Positions 59,401 through 62,685 of a DNA stretch of 64,000 nucleotides are shown piece by piece. How positions within the stretch are numbered: the first letter of the stretch is position 1; each line of letters begins with the position of its first letter. The position numbers and the translations under genes are program-made. Origin of the DNA: Leuctra nigra (taxonomy: Eukaryota > Arthropoda > Insecta > Plecoptera > Leuctridae); assembly GCA_934045905.1 (NCBI GenBank), contig OW203763.1, positions 20,945,108 to 21,009,107 on the forward strand, written 5' to 3'. The notes under the pieces are model-generated. The model saw only the letters and a list, made by a program, of their open reading frames with translations. It did no database searches and was not told the DNA's origin.

Positions 59401-62400
59401 TTGATTGACTTGACAAGTCTTGTAACAAGTGTCTTGAAAACATTGGCTACAATCTGGCCCTCGATGCCTCGCCCTCCCCCTCCTCCTAGCCCGGCCCCGA
59501 AGTTCGTGGCGTAGCCTCCCTGAGACACGACGTCGGGCGACTTGCTGCAGCTTCGCTTCTGGTCTGAAACAATGCAGGACCGTAGGACGTGACAGCCACG
59601 TTGGTACAGTTCAGATGGACACAAAGATATGGAGGACAGCAATTGCACTAATTAAAACATTAATCAAATCATTTGTATTTTCTAATAAATACGGGAATAA
59701 ATCACGTGTTGACGAACATAATTATTTCATCACACATCGAGTTATTCAATGCAATTTAATGTTTACTGTGAAAGAAAATTACAAATGGTGACAGGTGTGG
59801 GATTGCATTAAATTTTATTTCGTTTCCGCTTTGTGTTCAGAATATTATTTATAGCAAACTACATTATACGTAAAGCAATTTAAACGCGTTAATTTTAGCA
59901 AAATCACTCCAACAGTAACTCAACAATACATATTTGACCATCATCTTATTAGTGCCTAATTGCTTTATTGTGGAAGCCACTAACAGAAGACTGTTAATTA
60001 AGTATTAGAATGGCAGAGTTACCGATACTATAGATGTTATTTACAGGGAGTGAATAATAACCGATGGCGCTGTTTGGACAGAATGTTGTAAATGAGAAAA
60101 TTATACATGGTGGCATACGGTGGGATTTTAATATTTTCCTTTTTAATCTTCATTAATTCAATACCCTCATTCCATACTGATTTGAATTCGATTCAATTAA
60201 AAACTACGACGTTGGCGTTGGCACATCAACGTATTGCATTAATTAATGACCATGCGTTATTAATATTCAAAATGTAAATTTTAAAGCATTCCATATTCTG
60301 TGATGCAATTTGCAAATGCTACTGCATTTTTAAAGCAATATATTTTAAAGTCCTACGAGGTTAAATTTTATTGGAAACTTTTTCAACGTCGGACATTAAT
60401 TGTAAATGCGTTTAATAAATTCAATCCAGAATCACGTCGTACATGATTGTGCATAAATTTCAATTAAAATTAACATTTGATTCGTATTTTCATAAATCCG
60501 ATTTAATAGAAGTTTCTGCTACAAGGGATAGGAAAAGGCAGAGGAAAGAAAGTTACATCATCACCTTGCAACTTCGTAGGTAAATAATAATATGACAGTT
60601 ATCTCGCATATCACAAGGAATGGTCCCCGCAAAAAGTATCAATTTCTTAGGATGTTAATGCGTTTCTTCAAAGGCAGTTGACAAAAATTGACAGGCCAAA
60701 ATTATGAAAAAGCGCATACTTTTCTCTAGAAATGGATCCCTTTTGTGGATTCTCTCGTAGCATCTATTGTTACGATATTACTGAGTATTATGAAGATTTG
60801 ATATTGTAGATTGACACTTACTAAGTGGCGAGAGCAGCGAACTGGGGTCCACACAGAATCCGACATACGAGTGAAAGAAGTCAACGGTCTCGGAGATCTG
60901 CTGTCTTCGCACCATGTCTCTGAGAAACCGAGAGAACTGTCTGGAGCTGGCGCGATGCAACTTCGACAAGATCGTCTGTCCTTGTGAGCGGAGGAAGTCG
61001 GCCGGAGGACCACGTTGTCCGTCGGCACAGCCATGGGGACAGCCCAAGTGCTTGAACACCCTGATCAGAGGAGAATAGAGTTGCACAACCTGATCATTAC
61101 CAGGGTTGCCATGCGGGCAGCCCAAGTGCTTGAACACCCTGATCAGAGGAGAATAGAGTTGCACAACCTGATCATTACCAGGGTTGCCATGGGGACAGCC
61201 CAAGTGCTTCAACACCCTGATCAGAGGAGAATAGAGTTGCACAACCTGATCATTACCAGGGTTGCCATGCGGGCAGCCCAAGTGCTTGAACACTCTGATC
61301 AGAGGAGAATAGAGTTGCACAACCTGATCATTACCAGGGTTGCCATGCGGGCAGCCCAAGTGCTTGAACACCCTGATCAGAGGAGAATAGAGTTGCACAA
61401 CCTGATCATTACCAGGGTTGCCATGGGGACAGCCCAAGTGCTTGAACACCCTGATCAGAGGAGAATAGAGTTGCACAACCTGATCATTACCAGGGTTGCC
61501 ATTGGGACAGCCCAAGTGCTTGAACACCCTGATCAGAGGAGAATAGAGTTGCACAACCTGATCATTACCAGGGTTGCCATGCGGGCAGCCCAAGTGCTTG
61601 AACAGCCTGATCAGAGGAGAATAGAGTTGCACAACCTGATCATTACCAGGGTTGCCATTGGGACAGCCCAAGTGCTTGAACACCCTGATCAGAGGAGAAT
61701 AGAGTTGCACAACCTGATCATTACCAGGGTTGCCATGCGGGCAGCCCAAGTGCTTGAACACTCTGATCAGAGGAGAATAGAGTTGCACAACCTGATCTTT
61801 ACCAGTGTTGCCGTGCGGGCAGCCCAAGTGCTTGAACACCCTGATCAGAGGAGAATAGAGTTGCACAACCTGATCATTACCAGTGTTGCCGTGCGGGCAG
61901 CCCAAGTGCTTGAACACCCTGATCAGAGGAGAATAGAGTTGCACAACCTGATCATTACCAGGGTTGCCGTGCAGCAAGCCCAAGTGCTTGAACACCCTGA
62001 TCAGAGGACAATAGAGTTGCACAACCTGATCATTACCAGGGTTGCCATGCGGGCAGCCCAAGTGCTTGAACACCCTGATCAGAGGAGAATAGAGTTGCAC
62101 AACCTGATCATTAACAGTGTTGCCGTGCAGCAAGCCCAAGTGCTTGAACACCCTGATCAGAGGAGAATAGAGTTGCACAACCTGATCATTAACAGTGTTG
62201 CCGTGCGGGCAGCCCAAGTAATGTGAACAATAGCTGAAGAAATACAAAATTTGTTATGATGTGCATTTCCAGGTAAAATATAAAATGTGTTGTGGGAATC
62301 CGGAATTTGTGCTTAATTTAATATTAATTTTAGGGTTAATAACAACAAATTATGGTTCTAATTGCATTCCAATAGCATTCCACAAGAATCATCGTGTATG

Positions 62401-62685
62401 CATGTACCTGACAACACAGTTCATGATTAAGTTATGCGGCGTGTTGAGTTTCTCTCCAAAGCTCCTGCTACACGGCTCTTGCTCCTGCTCCTGATCATAG
62501 CTCTTGCCACGACTGCCGGCTTGGGAGTGCTGATGGAGCCGCGAGGAGACTGATGCCAGAGATTCATCTCGCAGACATTGCTTCAACACGCCCATGTCCA
62601 TGAGCAGCTCGACGAGGTTGAGGATCACCTCGCAGACGCGCAGCGTGCAGCAGACGTTGTCCCGCATTGCAGCGGAGTGCACAGC
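23161..62685 (-). CDS. unc80: UNC80, NALCN sodium-leak channel complex subunit, C-terminal ~2,670 aa (5' end outside window)
   Basis: UNC80 is a giant HEAT/armadillo-like scaffold that joins UNC79 to the NALCN (insect narrow abdomen) sodium-leak channel and sets neuronal resting excitability. Forty exons were placed, each with GT-AG signals (one GC donor) and matching phases; together they give about 8.0 kb of coding sequence, ending in TAG at 23,161. Signature blocks matching animal UNC80 in order include GVFRRVAMSGLLDSAN, APVVSRAAWLLECCYFVH, DEEEDFLDEASVN, LLLEITTFLRE, FCHPFCYRRHMRACSRLIKS, IMFKDLKQILRKEQCDASIL, FLNVLNGAVILHSED, LVKEEKPLKAIDFCYHDEDE, RPALITILRRLDKTFNKI and FVLLQPFIMQR. Roughly the first 700 residues lie right of the window. 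One conserved exon (about 73 residues) is absent between 44,882 and 48,358, where there is an N gap. Five exon edges carry tandem arrays. Exon edges were read by eye; allow an error of a base or two. Confidence 0.95.
23541..23830 (-). mobile_element. tRNA-derived SINE, copy A (full-length-like)
   Basis: On the - strand it starts near CACGGAACAGG with a tRNA-like head, including B box GGTTCGATTCCCG at about 23,770. The body reads GTCGCCATTAGCCTCGCTGC and it ends in an A-rich tail. Near-identical to the copy at 63,575. Inside the last UNC80 intron. Confidence 0.85.
24031..24445 (-). mobile_element. 'AGCGAGCGTCTCC' interspersed repeat, copy 4
   Basis: Reverse orientation: CGCTCCGTGTAACGCGTTGA at its left and GGCGAAAGCGAGCCT at its right, with GTGCAAAATTGCAGG inside. 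It directly abuts the second-family element at 24,540. Confidence 0.6.
24540..24893 (+). mobile_element. Second interspersed family, copy 1
   Basis: Shares with 49,398-49,770 (opposite strand) the blocks CGCGTGAAAT, GGCCATCTTGGACATCGGCC, TGGTGGATGTCAGT, CATGTAGGAGGCAGTGAAAT and GATGAGACGGTCGGCATACC. No full-length protein. Confidence 0.8.
25170..25330. mobile_element. tRNA-derived SINE, truncated copy B
   Basis: Contains CGTCGCACTTTTCTGCA, ACTAATGGCGAC and the GATGATGATGATAAGGATA.GGTGGGAAGGAG body seen in copies A and E, but lacks the tRNA-like head. Confidence 0.65.
25363..25581. mobile_element. MITE with GGTACACTCGGCC ends, copy 2
   Basis: Inverted ends GGTACACTCGGCCAAACAA / TTGTTTGGCCAAGTGTACC, and GAACGTT inside. 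Related to the element at 20,826 through the CTTGTTATTATCATTGAAAT core. Confidence 0.85.
25826..26078 (-). CDS. unc80: UNC80 exon 39 in window
   Basis: VGHIKLEPSDLPRIPSSQ to SWDEVSQTSSTSG. Acceptor TTTTACGTGTAG, donor GTAAAT; phase 0 in, phase 1 out. Ser/Thr-rich, low-complexity C-terminal region of UNC80. Confidence 0.85.
26514..26668 (-). CDS. unc80: UNC80 exon 38 in window
   Basis: GEVSTTPLSPGSPAEDSSG, then a basic block RLQRSKAQSRKTFRLRKSRK, similar in place and charge to the RKRGLRQLRRPLLSRQK region of vertebrate UNC80. Acceptor TTGCACGCTAG, donor GTAGGT. Confidence 0.82.
26669..29400. other. UNC80 intron, 2.7 kb
   Basis: AT-rich intron between window exons 37 and 38. Apart from the hairpin at 28,599-28,720 I see no feature. 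A small undetected exon cannot be ruled out because this tail region is poorly conserved. Confidence 0.6.
28599..28720. mobile_element. Small foldback element
   Basis: Arms contain CACAACGCAAAC / GTGTGCGTTGTG at the ends and CAGCCAATC.G / C.GATTGGCTG near the centre; 122 bp. Likely a MITE. Confidence 0.65.
29401..29529 (-). CDS. unc80: UNC80 exon 37 in window
   Basis: ESVSSVSFGSTLSAATRGG to KVPATSG. Acceptor GTGTTCTCAG, donor GTACAT; phase 1 at both ends. A nearer acceptor candidate at 29,560 was rejected because it would put a stop in frame. Confidence 0.75.
30100..30206 (-). mobile_element. tRNA-derived SINE, truncated copy C
   Basis: On the - strand, B-box-like GGGCTCGAATCCCGCG followed by the CTCAGTCGACTTGCC and CTTTCCACCTTCTCTCC body. 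It lies within 20 bp of an UNC80 donor site. Confidence 0.6.
30225..30413 (-). CDS. unc80: UNC80 exon 36 in window
   Basis: DEQRESKRPTITSDSQEA, RTHHRPSIIDLLVGDSG, to PLIQAAHHR. Acceptor TTCTCCGACAG, donor GTAACA; phase 1 in and out. Confidence 0.85.
31526..31691 (-). CDS. unc80: UNC80 exon 35 in window
   Basis: LGQVPTLDHDRHLQFVVREK to EMKELKDELEDRRY; ends in a short coiled-coil-like stretch, as does the SLIAEFNSELKILKEAV region of vertebrate UNC80. Acceptor TTTACTTGCAG, donor GTGATA. Confidence 0.88.
31740..32200. repeat. Degenerate tandem repeat beside an UNC80 donor
   Basis: Diverged units share AATGTAAGT..ACTCGGCACAAGA and AAAGTGTAAATTAAAAG, spaced about 60-140 bp apart, and end 8 bp from the donor of window exon 34. 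Single related copies occur at about 41,780 and 43,283. Confidence 0.5.
32208..32392 (-). CDS. unc80: UNC80 exon 34 in window
   Basis: ALKIMTICFESELVADWPRI to TPLFVLLQPFIMQR. FVLLQPFI is a near-exact match to FVLLRPFIQ of vertebrate UNC80. Acceptor CTTTTTCTCAG, donor GTTAGT. Confidence 0.93.
32854..33060 (-). CDS. unc80: UNC80 exon 33 in window
   Basis: DTPPMRQVDIRFALTVVLHA to TKISLSVYQVAFL. Acceptor AAATGCTCAG, donor GTATGT; phase 1/1. Confidence 0.9.
33108..33325. mobile_element. UNC80-intron MITE family, copy near 33.2 kb
   Basis: Diverged copy: AAAGTATCCATTTATTGG on the left, AAATGGATCCTATTGATGTAG on the right, with AGGTCCATTTGAAGCAAAA inside. Confidence 0.5.
33603..33726 (-). CDS. unc80: UNC80 exon 32 in window
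   Basis: ETYSLEQVSGGTSVFPNQDK to LMNLLMPLCLRVGGGRK, matching LLNLLIPFVLTVGSGSK. Acceptor CTCCTACAG, donor GTGAAA; phase 0 in, 1 out. Confidence 0.93.
33928..34074 (-). CDS. unc80: UNC80 exon 31 in window
   Basis: ALIVGECTSSSGMGECVSSA to FCATVVRLIALQILTIG, matching STAVVRLVALQIQAL. Acceptor TTGGTCTTAG, donor GTAAGT. Confidence 0.93.
34157..34273 (-). CDS. unc80: UNC80 exon 30 in window
   Basis: RHTDWEAASGLLKGIYETLS to MQHLKTLFNTCQ. Acceptor GTTTCTTCTAG, donor GTATAA; phase 0/0. Confidence 0.92.
34760..34963 (-). CDS. unc80: UNC80 exon 29 in window
   Basis: RLADVAHSLLKVSPYDPDTM, then RPALITILRRLDKTFNKI, one of the best conserved UNC80 stretches. Acceptor CTCTGTCCCCAG, donor GTACGT. Confidence 0.96.
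35205..35262. mobile_element. UNC80-intron MITE family, right end near 35.2 kb
   Basis: CCCAAGAAATGAAGCCTATT and GTGTGGATTTAATTCCTTTCC match the family's right end; CAAAGTCCACTTAA at about 35,102 is the shared core. Confidence 0.5.
35472..35799 (-). CDS. unc80: UNC80 exon 28 in window
   Basis: NYTGPQRATPEHKGSSQRN to EFRRPRDILLSMIAEFL and KPIELLDIRSHV, matching EEFRRPRESLLNI and LELLDVKSHM. Acceptor TCCTGCAG at 35,800, donor GTAAGA. The first 88 bases of this exon plus the acceptor are repeated 12 more times upstream. Confidence 0.92.
35712..37676 (-). repeat. Exon-edge tandem array (13 copies, 148/155 bp) at UNC80 exon 28
   Basis: Thirteen tandem copies counting the real exon edge. Each holds intron sequence, the acceptor TCCTGCAG and the first part of exon 28 (NYTGPQRATPEHKG..). 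Two unit lengths alternate irregularly: 155 bp with a 7-bp insert in CATTTCACATTGCAATTC and 148 bp without it; some units are 146-147 bp. Acceptor copies lie near 35,799, 35,954, 36,102, 36,250, 36,398, 36,553, 36,708, 36,856, 37,002, 37,150, 37,304, 37,452 and 37,606. Neither unit length is a multiple of three. Confidence 0.95.
38238..38383 (-). CDS. unc80: UNC80 exon 27 in window
   Basis: IILDAILPCYMQHIQLPSYK to INNCESLA, matching LEALVPCYLQKM. Acceptor TTTCTCTAAG, donor GTGCGT; leaves in phase 2, completed as Lys by exon 28. Confidence 0.9.
38546..38794. mobile_element. MITE with CCTCAGAGG-type ends, copy 2
   Basis: Ends CTCAGAGATAGAAAGGCGGAAGTC and GACTTCCGCCCTTCTACCTCTGAG form an inverted pair (given here in two parts). 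Related to the element at 13,153. It stops 17 bp from the donor of window exon 26. Confidence 0.75.
38812..39030 (-). CDS. unc80: UNC80 exon 26 in window
   Basis: VQANCLFNLLLSLETPSPDP, LVKEEKPLKAIDFCYHDED, to VVAYAADSVRGHQML. Very close to LVKAEKPLKSLDFCYGNED of vertebrates. Acceptor TATTTTCCAG, donor GTAATT. Confidence 0.96.
39633..39828 (-). CDS. unc80: UNC80 exon 25 in window
   Basis: YLLVMPTLLQLYSNHQTNK, VKQFYLMNRKPFILQMFGSV, to MYGDAHK; matches HQFYILHRKPFVLQLFASV. Acceptor CTCCATTACAG, donor GTAAGT. Confidence 0.96.
40229..40458 (-). CDS. unc80: UNC80 exon 24 in window
   Basis: ELLGLDVLHKFMWVRLIARM, FLNVLNGAVILHSEDACILR to NIFSING. Acceptor TTGTTCTCCCAG, donor GTATGT; leaves in phase 2. 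Confidence 0.96.
40677..40726. mobile_element. tRNA-derived SINE fragment D
   Basis: Holds only the conserved body end: GGGGCTTAACGTCGCACTG, CTGCAGCGAGGCTAATG, CGAC. Identical to copy A over most of this stretch. Confidence 0.7.
41053..41163 (-). CDS. unc80: UNC80 exon 23 in window
   Basis: VVQRVVFLHEELMKLPSFPR to LDLYRGGAMGK, matching QEDLLRLPSFPRSAID. Acceptor CATGTTTAG, donor GTAATC; phase 0/0. Confidence 0.94.
41250..41443 (-). CDS. unc80: UNC80 exon 22 in window
   Basis: LIHNPCAYVRDFYFFKRSQY, PQLELVHMKPE, to LKNVDM; matches PQLNLVHMHPE. Acceptor TTGATTTCAG, donor GTGAGA. Confidence 0.95.
41518..41658 (-). CDS. unc80: UNC80 exon 21 in window
   Basis: EPDAGGIPSQFPVQEDTQFC to FFLIDHKT, matching LPVHEDTQFEALLKECLEFF. 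Acceptor GTGTTTTCAG, donor GTATGT; phase 1/1. Confidence 0.95.
41963..42095 (-). CDS. unc80: UNC80 exon 20 in window
   Basis: VVHSVHGIMFKDLKQILRKE to SAKKIIVHGPQ, matching FFKDLKQTMKKEQC and TKTLVVHG. Acceptor GTTTTTCAG, donor GTAACA. Confidence 0.96.
42232..42466. mobile_element. UNC80-intron MITE family, copy near 42.3 kb
   Basis: GAAGTGGAATTGAATTCACAAAA on the left (in parts) and TTTTGTGTGGAATATATTCC on the right are inverted; the core contains GCAAAGTCCACTTAAAGCAA. Confidence 0.6.
42692..42940 (-). CDS. unc80: UNC80 exon 19 in window
   Basis: VIWSCLVEDSALFLRYVLER, ALYNYIIGYVMFYVRSPQE to ALSILWMV, matching VLWNCLIEDPSTVLRHFLEK and GLIMYFVRTP. Acceptor TTTAATTTTCAG, donor GTGAGC. Confidence 0.96.
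42998..43190. mobile_element. UNC80-intron MITE family, copy near 43.1 kb
   Basis: Left GAGTCGATATAAAAAGCTCC and right GGTGTGGAGCACTTTTATG, then AAATTCCCCTTC, form inverted ends. Confidence 0.55.
43371..43540 (-). CDS. unc80: UNC80 exon 18 in window
   Basis: DEEQPDNPQRNTTHHIHSAH, SLFPSCLCSAVIQIINLLDD to YEVAYQ, matching QAVFPACICAAVLPIVHLMED. Acceptor CTGTTATCAG, donor GTAACA. The exon's 5' edge is the end of an 86-bp array. Confidence 0.95.
43512..43985 (-). repeat. Exon-edge tandem array (6 x 86 bp) at UNC80 exon 18
   Basis: Six nearly identical 86-bp units, with acceptor copies (TTCTGTTATCAG) at 43,540, 43,626, 43,712, 43,798, 43,884 and 43,970. Each unit holds the acceptor and the first exon codons (DEEQPDNPQRNT). 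86 is not a multiple of three, so using an upstream acceptor would shift the frame. Confidence 0.96.
44365..44583. mobile_element. UNC80-intron MITE family, copy near 44.5 kb
   Basis: Left AAGTATCCATATAAAATGG, CTCCAATTATTGG; right ATATGGAGCCTTTTAGTG, TGGATTGTATTCCCC. Inverted ends typical of the family. Confidence 0.65.
44693..44882 (-). CDS. unc80: UNC80 exon 17 in window
   Basis: RSLVTATKTRKKQQTELIKM, RENFLITTIPITVQAAYEPS to DDHDE, matching REASLITAIPITQEACYEP. Acceptor TTTTCGACAG, donor GTACAA. The exon that should precede it is missing. Confidence 0.95.
45501..45700. other. Assembly gap (200 N)
   Basis: Exactly 200 N, probably a placeholder of unknown true length, at the far end of the 123-bp array. 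A conserved UNC80 exon (vertebrate segment starting FHTLWRFRYQVW, about 73 residues) belongs between window exons 16 and 17 and is not in the flanking sequence, so it probably lies in this gap. Confidence 0.9.
45701..48432 (-). repeat. Exon-edge tandem array (at least 22 x 123 bp) at UNC80 exon 16 donor
   Basis: Each 123-bp unit holds the last part of exon 16 (NQAKDIMHHGLHHQDPAVRI), its donor edge CTCAG|GCAAGTTGG and about 40 bases of intron. Donor copies occur every 123 bp from 48,358 to 45,775 (22 copies), and the array runs into the N gap. 123 is a multiple of three and the unit has no stop in any - strand frame, so the array stays open throughout. Substitutions mark units: GGATCC/GGATGC (Asp/His), AAG/ACG (Lys/Thr), ATC/ACC (Ile/Thr). 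Confidence 0.97.
48358..48605 (-). CDS. unc80: UNC80 exon 16 in window (array at 3' edge)
   Basis: VKEVFHAPLAVLVKGASILT, ILPVAWELLLEGNQEVAATA, to PAVRINAIL, matching IQPAAWELLLSMDEHMAGAA. Acceptor CTCTGTAAG. The donor that keeps the vertebrate frame is GC-type (CTCAG|GCAAGT); a GT four bases further on (GCAA|GTTGGT) is an alternative. Confidence 0.9.
48828..49311 (-). mobile_element. 'AGCGAGCGTCTCC' interspersed repeat, copy 5
   Basis: Reverse orientation: GTGAAACGCGCTGATGATCG at the left, and CAGAGGTTGGTGCC.AAAAAAAAGCCAAAAGGAGA (in parts) at the right. Includes an AAAC microsatellite. Confidence 0.65.
49398..49770 (-). mobile_element. Second interspersed family, copy 2
   Basis: Inverted copy of 24,540-24,893: GGTATGCCGACCGTCTCATC, ATTTCACTGCCTCCTACATG, CATCCACCAGGCCGATGTCC, GCGAATTTTCA. 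It again lies next to an AGCGAGCG-family copy. Confidence 0.8.
51640..51866 (-). CDS. unc80: UNC80 exon 15 in window
   Basis: KVSDQTSTQASPVRRKDSVG to QPLILKYIKSQ, matching GMLKYIRLQ. Acceptor CTCTGTGCAG, donor GTAATC; phase 1 in, 0 out. Confidence 0.88.
51940..52042 (-). CDS. unc80: UNC80 exon 14 in window
   Basis: VYGEEFGVITGTGMDLADEK to KKEKFRGG. Acceptor AATTTTCAG, donor GTAAGT; followed by a very short (73-bp) intron. Confidence 0.82.
52164..52312. mobile_element. UNC80-intron MITE family, copy near 52.2 kb
   Basis: Left GGGATAAACTGCACACAAAC and right AGAAACAGAGCCATTTTATG, then GATTCTCTGCAACGAG, form diverged inverted ends. Confidence 0.5.
52474..52790 (-). CDS. unc80: UNC80 exon 13 in window
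   Basis: KRTDSYQSKRKVSSLSDRSD, KNMAWMKTVVQMANSFNFYC, TFCHPFCYRRHMRACSRLIK. The Cys/His block matches DYCHPHCYLHHSRSCARLVR. Acceptor TTTCCTTCCAG, donor GTGAGA. Confidence 0.95.
52980..53165. mobile_element. UNC80-intron MITE family, copy near 53.1 kb
   Basis: AATCGACACAAAATGCTCC (left) pairs with AAATGGAGCCTTTTAGG (right). AAAATCCACTTAAG is the shared core. Confidence 0.65.
53296..53586 (-). CDS. unc80: UNC80 exon 12 in window
   Basis: AICASAIASERKISFVLHEP, RRGTAVATTGSFKRRSLKLR to PPECPTD. ERKISF matches YERKISFAG of vertebrates, followed by a basic region. Acceptor TTCCTATTCAG, donor GTAAGT. Confidence 0.92.
54165..54373 (-). CDS. unc80: UNC80 exon 11 in window
   Basis: GQIVVGQLPCFDLVPNPTSR to SIAGEREQA. 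Acceptor TTTCAACAG, donor GTAGGA. A nearer AG was rejected because of phase. The region is weakly conserved. Confidence 0.82.
54723..54979 (-). CDS. unc80: UNC80 exon 10 in window
   Basis: TLGARLEEMLHEDKQQVANV, MEDEEEDFLDEASVN, LLLEITTFLREMYQTLPKTS. It matches DEEEDFLDDSTVN and LLLEITTFLRET almost exactly. Acceptor GCATTATAG, donor GTGAAC. Confidence 0.96.
55394..55609 (-). CDS. unc80: UNC80 exon 9 in window
   Basis: PHAPVVSRAAWLLECCYFVH, CNKGQWPAWMKLN to AAGKMFYQWAE, matching APVVARAALFLECARFVHRC and KLFYQWGDA. Acceptor AATGTTGCAG, donor GTAATC. Confidence 0.97.
56017..56207 (-). CDS. unc80: UNC80 exon 8 in window
   Basis: MSRRNSLDAGDHSRDSEFVV, HGMTRFSFLLETCTPGSVPD to LLAAVLDL, matching GMKRFQFLLNCCEPGTIPD. 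Acceptor TTTTGTAG, donor GTAAGT. Confidence 0.95.
56269..56384 (-). CDS. unc80: UNC80 exon 7 in window
   Basis: QMGTSLQKAKKRVEDHLTKI to MEEAPGN; basic, weakly conserved. Acceptor TTATTTCCAG, donor GTAAGT; phases fit both neighbours. Confidence 0.85.
56575..56743 (-). CDS. unc80: UNC80 exon 6 in window
   Basis: VNWFRREYRRSDSTDSYEGS to SARYSQASIF; NWFRR matches GNWLKR of vertebrates. Acceptor TTTGTTTGCAG, donor GTTTAC. Confidence 0.85.
57105..57155. mobile_element. UNC80-intron MITE family, right end near 57.1 kb
   Basis: TCAAGAAATGGAGCCTTTTA and GAGTCCATGTCCCTCTCGTA match the family's right end; GCGCTCCATTGTAATATTA near 56,990 may be the left end. Confidence 0.5.
57229..57409 (-). CDS. unc80: UNC80 exon 5 in window
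   Basis: SLLETDMTEDIRTSQSPLGN to PKPRVHKFQIGGL. Acceptor TTTCTTCTGCAG, donor GTAAAT; phase 0 in, 1 out. Confidence 0.85.
57737..58101. mobile_element. Foldback element with 13-14 bp flanking duplication
   Basis: Element 57,750-58,087 has inverted ends TTGACTTCCGCTCTATGGG / CCCTATAGAGCGGAAGTCAA and is flanked by TGTTGTCATATTA (57,737-57,749) and TGTTGTCATATTTA (58,088-58,101). The duplication is unusually long for a MITE. It lies 21 bp from the donor of window exon 4. Confidence 0.8.
58123..58395 (-). CDS. unc80: UNC80 exon 4 in window
   Basis: SLYCDVRQLMTYIKEAHGGV, FRRVAMSGLLDSANRSHKK to RSTSSTCA, matching GLYCDIRQLVQFIKEAHGNV and FRRVALSALLDSAEK. Acceptor CTAAATGTCAG, donor GTGAGC. Confidence 0.97.
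59376..59563 (-). CDS. unc80: UNC80 exon 3 in window
   Basis: QKRSCSKSPDVVSQGGYATN, EGQIVANVFKTLVTRLVKSI to KAQENM, matching EGIIVSAMFKSLITRCAST. Acceptor TTGTTTCAG, donor GTACGT. Confidence 0.94.
60716..60766. mobile_element. UNC80-intron MITE family, right end near 60.7 kb
   Basis: TAGAAATGGATCCCTTTTGT and GGATTCTCTCGTAGC match the family's right end; the left end was not resolved. Confidence 0.45.
60822..61060 (-). CDS. unc80: UNC80 exon 2 in window (array at 5' edge)
   Basis: VFKHLGCPHGCADGQRGPPA, LSKLHRASSRQFSRFLRDMV to GFCVDPSSLLSPL, matching IVKSLGCAYGCGEGHRGLSG and VDFLHALLGFCMEP. Acceptor CTCCTCTGATCAG, donor GTAAGT. The acceptor and first 30 or so bases are repeated upstream. Confidence 0.95.
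61030..62218 (-). repeat. Exon-edge tandem array (15 x 78 bp) at UNC80 exon 2
   Basis: Fifteen acceptor copies (CTCCTCTGATCAG) every 78 bp from 61,060 to 62,152, each followed by the exon start (VFKHLGCPHG) and about 50 bases of intron. 78 is a multiple of three and units carry no stop in the UNC80 frame, so upstream acceptors would add 26 residues per unit. Unit variants include CATGCGGGC/CATGGGGAC and GTGCAGCAAG. Confidence 0.96.
62408..62685 (-). CDS. unc80: UNC80 exon 1 in window (array at 5' edge)
   Basis: AVHSAAMRDNVCCTLRVCEV, ILNLVELLMDMGVLKQC to HNLIMNCVV, matching KAVYLVL..ICDVALNIVECLLQLGV. Acceptor TTGCCTCCAG, donor GTACAT; leaves in phase 2. The acceptor and first 45 bases recur in the upstream array, so the true exon start could be any copy. 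Confidence 0.92.

Noticed and set aside
33108..60766. Introner-like origin of UNC80 introns, from shared GGCTCCATTTC motifs downstream of donors
   Set aside because: Closer reading shows inverted pairs of the motif about 150-220 bp apart, so these are MITE insertions within introns rather than sequences that define whole introns.
61061..61085. QLYSPLI stretch as coding part of UNC80 exon 2
   Set aside because: The phase from exon 1 (AG|) fits only the acceptor at 61,060; the stretch is the pyrimidine tract. It becomes coding only if an upstream array acceptor is used.
61015..62226. 403-codon + strand open frame with 26-residue repeats
   Set aside because: It is antisense to the 78-bp UNC80 exon-edge array and has no homologue or splice context; the - strand frame explains the sequence.
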